Source: Candidatus Peregrinibacteria bacterium (lineage in GTDB: Bacteria > Patescibacteriota > Gracilibacteria > UBA1369 > LOWO2-01-FULL-3). From it: a DNA stretch of 5,965 nt. The notes beneath the pieces were generated by a model that did not search any database, was not told the origin of the DNA, and worked only from the letters and a program-made list of their open reading frames with translations. Both the position numbers and the translations under genes were made by a program. The number at the start of each line of letters is the position of its first letter. Positions within the stretch are counted from its first letter, which is position 1. The stretch lies in assembly GCA_007133095.1 (NCBI GenBank), contig SLNK01000063.1:1-5965 (forward strand), written 5' to 3'. Shown here one piece after another: positions 1-4,709 of this stretch.

Positions 1-269
1 CCCACAGCTTCATTCACAATTTCTCCGTCTTTGAAGAATTTAAGAGAGGGAATACTCTGAATTTCATACTTTTCCGCGGTTTTTGTAGCCTCATCAATAT
101 TACATTTTCCGATTTTCCATTTCCCCTTATAATCCTTAGCCAGCTCATCTATCACCGGCGCCATCATTTTGCAGGGACCGCACCAATCGGCATAAAAATC
201 GACCAAAACAGGGATATCGGATTTCAAAACTTCCGCTTCAAAGTTCTCATCCGTAAATACTTCCGCCAT
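1..269 (-). CDS. trxA: Thioredoxin, 3'-truncated by window edge
   Basis: Cytosolic thiol-disulfide oxidoreductase that reduces protein disulfides and is itself recycled by thioredoxin reductase. The 89 visible residues begin MAEVFTDENF. The active site is WCGPC at residues 29-33 (Cys30 and Cys33), preceded by the usual VLVDFYAD strand, and the cis-proline loop is SIPSLKFF with Pro74. These are diagnostic of classical thioredoxin rather than a thioredoxin-like membrane protein, and no signal peptide is present. An extra cysteine, Cys56, lies in the strand that is usually KVDVD. The reading frame is open to base 1, so the last strand and helix, about 15-20 residues, are missing. The ATG at 269 fits the family N-terminus exactly; no Shine-Dalgarno precedes it, only an AT-rich tract. 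It is the last visible gene of a likely operon, 35 bases after the 407-residue gene. The family is certain; the symbol is given by homology of the motifs. Confidence 0.95.
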   Translation of the reverse strand, partial: MAEVFTDENFEAEVLKSDIPVLVDFYADWCGPCKMMAPVIDELAKDYKGKWKIGKCNIDEATKTAEKYEIQSIPSLKFFKDGEIVNEAV

Positions 270-304
270 AAAATAAAAGGTTAAATTTTAAAAACAAACA
301 AATA

Positions 305-1528
305 TTATCCTATCAACTTCTCTATTTCAATAGCCCATTTTTTAGGATCATCGCCGGACACTTTCCCCGCAAAAGATTTTCGCAAAATCCTAAGGTAGGG
401 GAGTTTTCTTATAGCGTACTGGTAAGGCGAATGCTTCAAATCTCTCTTGTCCTTGTAACACGGATCTTTCGCAAAATGCAGATTCACAAGAGCCTGATTT
501 ATCTCCATTATTTTGTGCTCGGATTTTTCCGCCGGATTTCCTTGCTCCACAATTATTTTATAAAAAAAGCACTCCTGGGCATCGCTCTCCCACCTTGGAA
601 GAATTGAGAAGGCCACGATGTTTTTCTCAGGAATCACAAACATAACCCACTTGATAACTCCATCTTTAACCATATCGTCCTTGGCTATGCCAAAGTGCAA
701 ATTATATTCGTCAACCATATCCCGCAGAGGTGCAACTTTCTCCTTAAAAACCTCGTCTTCAAAGATAAAATTCTCAACGGCTACCGCCATATCTTTGTCC
801 ATCTTCTGAATATCTTTCAGACTAACCGCCTTCCCCCCCTTCATTTTATACGCGAGTTTCAAAAGCGTGCTCGCGTGGAACTCCATAAAAATCGGTCTCA
901 ACACATCGTTAACAATCGTTTCATACATGCCTCCCAAAAGTTCCTCCATTTTCTCTTGGAAGAATTCAAAATCGTTGCCCAAATGCGAAAGAAAAATATT
1001 GTTGCCGTCATCCATAACTATTTTCAAAGTGTACTCAATATCGTCAAACTCATAAAAATTAACAAAATCATACTGGACAACAAAAGCGTCTTGATGCTGG
1101 GGAAGAATCACAAGCCCCTTTTCATAAAGACGAAGCTTGGCGCTCCCTTTATTTATCGGCTTCCCAAACTTACTGACTCTTTGAAAATGCCCGTCATACT
1201 CCGCACGCAGTTTTCCACCCTTCATAAACAAAGCGTCCATCAAAAACTCATTTCTGGATTTGTACAGATCCGTGAGAAGCTGCTCAAAAAGAGTCCCGGC
1301 CTCCGACAAAACATACTTTTCTTTATTAAAAGTAACAAAAAACACATTTTCCGCGCGATAATAAAACTCCTTTATTTCAGAGAAGTTTATAAGCTCGCCT
1401 TTATCTCCGGCGCCTTTCCCCTTCAGCCTAAAACCCTTCGAATAAATAATGATCTCCCCCTCCTTATCCAGAATCTTCTTATTTGTAAAAGTAGATTTCT
1501 GGTATCGCAGATTATAAGATACTTCCAT
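305..1528 (-). CDS. Conserved-looking protein of unknown function with two PH-like segments
   Basis: I do not recognise a named family. The 407-residue protein has no signal peptide or membrane helix and is probably cytosolic. Two beta-rich segments, about residues 22-92 and 130-200, share a pattern: a YSKGF or YEKGL strand opening, then alternating hydrophobic strands, an aromatic-rich strand (FSEIKEFYYR; YDFVNFYEF), and a closing helix (LFEQLLTDLYKS; FEFFQEKMEELL). This resembles tandem PH/GRAM-like domains, but that is a fold inference from reading only. Each segment is followed by a helical stretch containing the motif MKGGK (102-106; 229-233), suggesting an internal duplication. The C-terminal part, about 290-407, starts with two strands (WVMFVIPEKNIVAFSIL) and ends in a basic helical region. 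The ATG at 1528 is the only reasonable start; no Shine-Dalgarno is visible. It lies between a lipoprotein gene (33 bases upstream) and thioredoxin (35 bases downstream), probably cotranscribed. Its role is unknown. Confidence 0.85.
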   Translation of the reverse strand: MEVSYNLRYQKSTFTNKKILDKEGEIIIYSKGFRLKGKGAGDKGELINFSEIKEFYYRAENVFFVTFNKEKYVLSEAGTLFEQLLTDLYKSRNEFLMDALFMKGGKLRAEYDGHFQRVSKFGKPINKGSAKLRLYEKGLVILPQHQDAFVVQYDFVNFYEFDDIEYTLKIVMDDGNNIFLSHLGNDFEFFQEKMEELLGGMYETIVNDVLRPIFMEFHASTLLKLAYKMKGGKAVSLKDIQKMDKDMAVAVENFIFEDEVFKEKVAPLRDMVDEYNLHFGIAKDDMVKDGVIKWVMFVIPEKNIVAFSILPRWESDAQECFFYKIIVEQGNPAEKSEHKIMEINQALVNLHFAKDPCYKDKRDLKHSPYQYAIRKLPYLRILRKSFAGKVSGDDPKKWAIEIEKLIG

Positions 1529-1561
1529 GATTAGATACGGACATAAATAAAAATAATTTTT

Positions 1562-1912
1562 TTAACAATCCAGCAATCCCAGCTGGACCCCCTCAACCAC
1601 ATCATCGTCATTCTCATATTTTTTTGACAACGCCTCCATCGCTTCCGAATCATCCACATCAAAACCGTATTTTTTGTAAATTTCATCAAGTTGCTTATTA
1701 ACGGCAGGCCTATTGTCCGCGGACAAAAACTCGGAAAGATTTTCAGCCCTCATCATCATGCACGACATCTCAACAGTCGCGTCTATAAACCGTTGCCGCT
1801 CATCACCCTCAACCTGAACCGGCGCGCCCACTTCAGTCGCATCAAAAACATTAGCGCCGCAAGCGCTTAAAACAAAAACCGAAAACAGTGCAAAAACAAA
1901 AATCTTCTTCAT
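1562..1912 (-). CDS. Small predicted lipoprotein, unknown function
   Basis: A 116-residue protein beginning MKKIFVFALFSVFVLSAC. This is a textbook type II signal peptide: two lysines, a hydrophobic stretch, and lipobox LSAC, with Cys18 as the predicted lipidated residue. The mature protein would be anchored to the outer face of the membrane. It is short, acidic and mostly helical in appearance, with two further cysteines: Cys51 in EMSCMMM, and Cys116, the very last residue. These could pair as a disulfide. The segment EIYKKYGFDVDDSEAMEALSK (residues 77-97) looks like a compact helical repeat-type fold, but I recognise no named family. The frame can be extended upstream to TTG at 1921, adding three residues; I chose ATG 1912 because it gives the canonical MKK start. 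It heads the minus-strand gene group and is divergent from the wall enzyme. A link to envelope or wall processes is possible from position only. Confidence 0.85.
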   Translation of the reverse strand: MKKIFVFALFSVFVLSACGANVFDATEVGAPVQVEGDERQRFIDATVEMSCMMMRAENLSEFLSADNRPAVNKQLDEIYKKYGFDVDDSEAMEALSKKYENDDDVVEGVQLGLLDC

Positions 1913-1920
1913 GCGCACCA

Positions 1921-1948
1921 ATTATACTTAAAAAATTGCGAACCGCAA
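1921..1948 (-). promoter_or_regulatory. Candidate promoter of the minus-strand operon
   Basis: On the minus strand a perfect TATAAT box (plus-strand bases 1926 down to 1921) lies 16 bases after TTGCGG (1948 down to 1943). This matches sigma-70-type spacing with a strong -10 and a moderate -35. Only eight bases separate the -10 box from the ATG at 1912, so the transcript would begin almost at the start codon: leaderless or nearly so. That fits the missing Shine-Dalgarno. This is read by eye, with no transcription data. Confidence 0.5.
1936..1948. repeat. 13-base inverted repeat between divergent promoters
   Basis: TTGCG (1936-1940), spacer AAC, and CGCAA (1944-1948) form a perfect inverted repeat with five-base arms. 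The left arm is the -35 candidate for the rightward promoter and the right arm, read on the other strand, is the -35 candidate for the leftward promoter. It may simply reflect two face-to-face -35 boxes, or it may be an operator half-site pair that would repress both directions together. Confidence 0.45.
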
Positions 1949-1963
1949 ATAGTATGATATAAA
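1936..1963 (+). promoter_or_regulatory. Candidate promoter of the wall-enzyme/tsaB/rsmI group
   Basis: TTGCGA at 1936-1941 and TATAAA at 1958-1963 are separated by 16 bases, giving a leader of roughly 35 bases before the ATG at 2004. TATGAT at 1953-1958 overlaps the -10 region but is too close to this -35. A second TATAAA at 1991-1996, seven bases before the ATG, could instead drive a leaderless transcript, though it has no clear -35. Which one is used cannot be decided from sequence. Confidence 0.35.
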
Positions 1964-2003
1964 AGAGACACATTTTCAAACATTTTACGTTATAAAAATT
2001 GAT

Positions 2004-4706
2004 ATGAAAGAATTGATAAAAACATTGGGTGCCATATACGCTATTTTGGTGTTCTTCGCGATGGCTTATGTTTTTTTCACGGAAAAGGACAATACCGCGC
2101 ACGCCTTATATTCCGAACCTTTGAAAATAATCTCACGTCAGCAGTGGGGCGCGAATGAATCATACAGATACCTGAAAAATAATGATCAAAAGGCCAGCAC
2201 GGGCACAGTCGAATCGGATTTTTATGAAAAATACAAAGACGAACTGCAATATTCAAGAATCGTGGAGTACGATGAGAACGGAGACAAGTACAAATGGCCG
2301 CTCCAGTACCCGGAAAAAGTTGTAAAATTCGTAATTCATCACAGCGCAACCACAAGGAATCTGGACAACCCGACGCAAGCCATAAGAGATATTTACCACC
2401 ACCACGCGGTTAACAGGGGCTGGGGAGACATCGGCTACAATTATATAGTTGACCTCAACGGGAGGGTTTATGAAGGACGATACGGAGGAGAAGGAGTGAT
2501 AGGGGGGCATGCAACACGCGCGAACCACGGATCGATAGGGATAATGGTTTTGGGAAATTATGAAGATTCTCAGGTTCCGGAGGCGGTTGTAACCGCGGTT
2601 AGCAGATTGATACACGAAAAGTCGAAGATTCACGGGATAGTTCCGGACGGGATGTCCACTTTCAGGGGGGAGTTCATACCGAACATTTTGGGGCATCGTG
2701 ATGTGGGGAGTACAAGGTGTCCCGGACATTACATTTACGAAAGGTTCCCTGTAATAAGAACGCTTGCCGCGAAAAGTTTTGAGGAAAAAGAGAAGTTTGT
2801 GAAGGATTATGATTATCAGAACAGATCGGATGTATATTATGTGGAACTCAAACCGGAGGGATTTTCAGAAGTGGTTATGAAACTGGAAAATATAGGGAAC
2901 AAGGATTGGGGAAGCGAAACTTTTTTGGTTGTGGAAGAGAATAACGAGGTTTCGAACATAATTTCCTTTCCCACAAGAGACGGTTCAGTCCTGGCGAAGA
3001 TGCAGGAAAATGTCGTGAAACCCGGGGAGATAGGGACTTTCAGATTTACAATAGAGTCGAAGGATAAGGGGGGGACGGCTCAACTGCGGCTTGTGCCGGT
3101 CATAGACGGGACAAGAAAATTGACGGATTATGTTTTCTTACCGGTGGCGGTTCAACAGCCATTTTACAGTTACGAGTATGTTGACGGTGACTTTCCGCCG
3201 GCCAGTATGGAAGCGGACACAAGGTTTACCGTAAATTTAAGGATTAGAAACAAGGGGAATGTGAGTTGGTACCGGGACGGCGACAGGGCGGTTACGCTGA
3301 AGGAAGCAAATGGAAAATTCATAGCGCAATTAAATGAAGAAGTTGTTAAACCCGGGGAGCTTGGAAGTTTCAGGTTCGAATACAGATCTTCTTTGCATGG
3401 GGGATCATACAAAAAGATTTTGGTCCCATCGGTTAAAAACGCCGGATTTAATTCCAGCGGGGAGATAAGTTTCTCAACGGTGGTGTTCGCCCGGGAATAT
3501 GACGCGGAGGTGGTTTCCGGCAACATAATGAAAAATTTTGAGAGAGGGGCTTCCTACAATATGTCCATGAAGGTCAAGAATGTGGGGAGCAAAGACTGGA
3601 ACAGGAATGATTTGGAACTTTTTATAATGAGGAAATCTGACATTGGAGTCGGGAATTTGGATATGCAGCCCGGAACGGTTAAACCGGGGGAGGAGGCGGA
3701 AATATTTTTCAGGATTCAAATCGATGAAAACGCCGAAAAGGGGGCAAACCTTGTAACGGCACGGGCAAAAATGAATGGAGAACCGCTGAATTTGATTCCC
3801 GTCGTGTTCAGATATTCGGTAAATGATAAAGAAGTTGTCTCCGCAAACAAAAACGGCCCAAAAATAAGGATAAAACTTGGATTTGAAGGCGATCCGGAAA
3901 TAGCTTCCGCAGGTGAGTTCAATATATACAGCGGAGAAAAACATCTCAGAACGATGGTCGGCGGAGAAAAAGCGAAGGTCACAAGAGAAGGCGAAATCTA
4001 TAAAGTTACCGTGGGGACTTCAAGCTTCACGGAAACCGCCCCGATAAGGTTTGTGCCTACAGTTACAGATATAATACAAATCGCGAATTATGAAAACCGA
4101 CCGGCGTGGAACACAAGTTTGAACGATAACGAATTCCGCGGATTGATAGAAGTCCGTGAGGAAGACGGCAAACTGATAGCGATAAACGAACTGCCTCTGG
4201 AGGATTACTTGAAGGGTCTGGGAGAAGTACCTAACGCGGAAGAACCGGAGAAGATAAAAGCGGTCATGACAGCGGCACGAACCTACGCGATGCACTACAT
4301 GCTGGACGATGAAAAATTTCCCGGCAGACCGTACAATCTGGACGATGATCCGAATGTGACCCAAAAATACATAGGTTACGGATTTGAAAAAAGAGCTCCG
4401 AACGTCGCGAAGGGAGTGGACGCGACTAGAGGCATAGTTGTAACTTATGATGAAAAGTTGATAAAAACGCCTTATTTCAATCAAAGCGACGGAGTGAGGA
4501 CAAAAAGCGCAGAAGAGGTTTGGGGCTGGAAAACGACACCCTTTTTGTTAAGCGTGGCCGATACATACTGTGACGGAGACAGATTCTTGGGGCACGGAGT
4601 GGGGCTGAGCGGATGCGGAGCTCACGGAATGGCAAAAGCCGGCTACACATTCGTCCAAATCCTGACCCACTACTACACGGGGATTGAATTGAGAGAACTA
4701 TATTAA
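2004..4706 (+). CDS. Bifunctional cell-wall hydrolase: PGRP amidase, three Ig-like repeats, SpoIID/LytB
   Basis: A 900-residue envelope enzyme with two predicted peptidoglycan-cutting domains. Residues 7-25 are a hydrophobic helix, either a membrane anchor or a signal peptide (possible cleavage after AHA, residue 34). Residues about 41-256 are a PGRP/Amidase_2 domain (N-acetylmuramoyl-L-alanine amidase). It opens with ISRQQWGA, and the zinc ligands are His112 (IHHSA), His231 (GHRD) and Cys239 (TRCPG), with the conserved GYNYIVD and YEGR motifs, so it should be active. Residues about 276-608 hold three Ig-like repeats. Residues about 619-900 are a SpoIID/LytB domain: PLEDYLKGLGEVP with Glu741 in the place of the lytic-transglycosylase glutamate, AARTYAMHY, QKYIGYG, and GHGVGLSGCGAHG. 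The usual form of the last motif has SQYGA, so a glutamine is replaced here. The His/Cys zinc site of clostridial SpoIID is not evident. No Shine-Dalgarno precedes the ATG. Likely roles are wall remodelling, septum splitting or attack on other cells; which one is not shown. Confidence 0.93.
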   Translation: MKELIKTLGAIYAILVFFAMAYVFFTEKDNTAHALYSEPLKIISRQQWGANESYRYLKNNDQKASTGTVESDFYEKYKDELQYSRIVEYDENGDKYKWPLQYPEKVVKFVIHHSATTRNLDNPTQAIRDIYHHHAVNRGWGDIGYNYIVDLNGRVYEGRYGGEGVIGGHATRANHGSIGIMVLGNYEDSQVPEAVVTAVSRLIHEKSKIHGIVPDGMSTFRGEFIPNILGHRDVGSTRCPGHYIYERFPVIRTLAAKSFEEKEKFVKDYDYQNRSDVYYVELKPEGFSEVVMKLENIGNKDWGSETFLVVEENNEVSNIISFPTRDGSVLAKMQENVVKPGEIGTFRFTIESKDKGGTAQLRLVPVIDGTRKLTDYVFLPVAVQQPFYSYEYVDGDFPPASMEADTRFTVNLRIRNKGNVSWYRDGDRAVTLKEANGKFIAQLNEEVVKPGELGSFRFEYRSSLHGGSYKKILVPSVKNAGFNSSGEISFSTVVFAREYDAEVVSGNIMKNFERGASYNMSMKVKNVGSKDWNRNDLELFIMRKSDIGVGNLDMQPGTVKPGEEAEIFFRIQIDENAEKGANLVTARAKMNGEPLNLIPVVFRYSVNDKEVVSANKNGPKIRIKLGFEGDPEIASAGEFNIYSGEKHLRTMVGGEKAKVTREGEIYKVTVGTSSFTETAPIRFVPTVTDIIQIANYENRPAWNTSLNDNEFRGLIEVREEDGKLIAINELPLEDYLKGLGEVPNAEEPEKIKAVMTAARTYAMHYMLDDEKFPGRPYNLDDDPNVTQKYIGYGFEKRAPNVAKGVDATRGIVVTYDEKLIKTPYFNQSDGVRTKSAEEVWGWKTTPFLLSVADTYCDGDRFLGHGVGLSGCGAHGMAKAGYTFVQILTHYYTGIELRELY
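2829..3827 (+). repeat. Three tandem Ig-like (NBR1/FW-type) repeats inside the wall hydrolase
   Basis: The linker between the catalytic domains contains three copies of a domain of about 110 residues. Each has an N-x-G-x-x-x-W core: Asn296 to Trp302, Asn416 to Trp422, and Asn526 to Trp532. Each follows it 34-44 residues later with a VKPGE turn (residues 338-342, 448-452, 559-563), the first two then reading GTFRF and GSFRF. The Asn-Gly-Trp plus PGE pattern is that of the NBR1 central (FW) Ig-like domain, also found in bacterial surface proteins. The family name is my inference; the repeat is directly visible and still detectable in the DNA around AAACCCGGGGAG. It probably acts as a spacer or adhesive stalk. 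Confidence 0.75.
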
Positions 4707-4709
4707 TGG

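Noticed and set aside
695..1534. Open frame of 279 codons on the plus strand
   Set aside because: Antisense to the 407-residue gene; its composition looks like a translated complement, and the minus frame fits the operon layout better.
1912..1921. TTG at 1921 or GTG at 1918 as the lipoprotein start
   Set aside because: The ATG at 1912 gives a standard MKK lipoprotein signal, and the upstream codons fall within the expected transcription start region after TATAAT.
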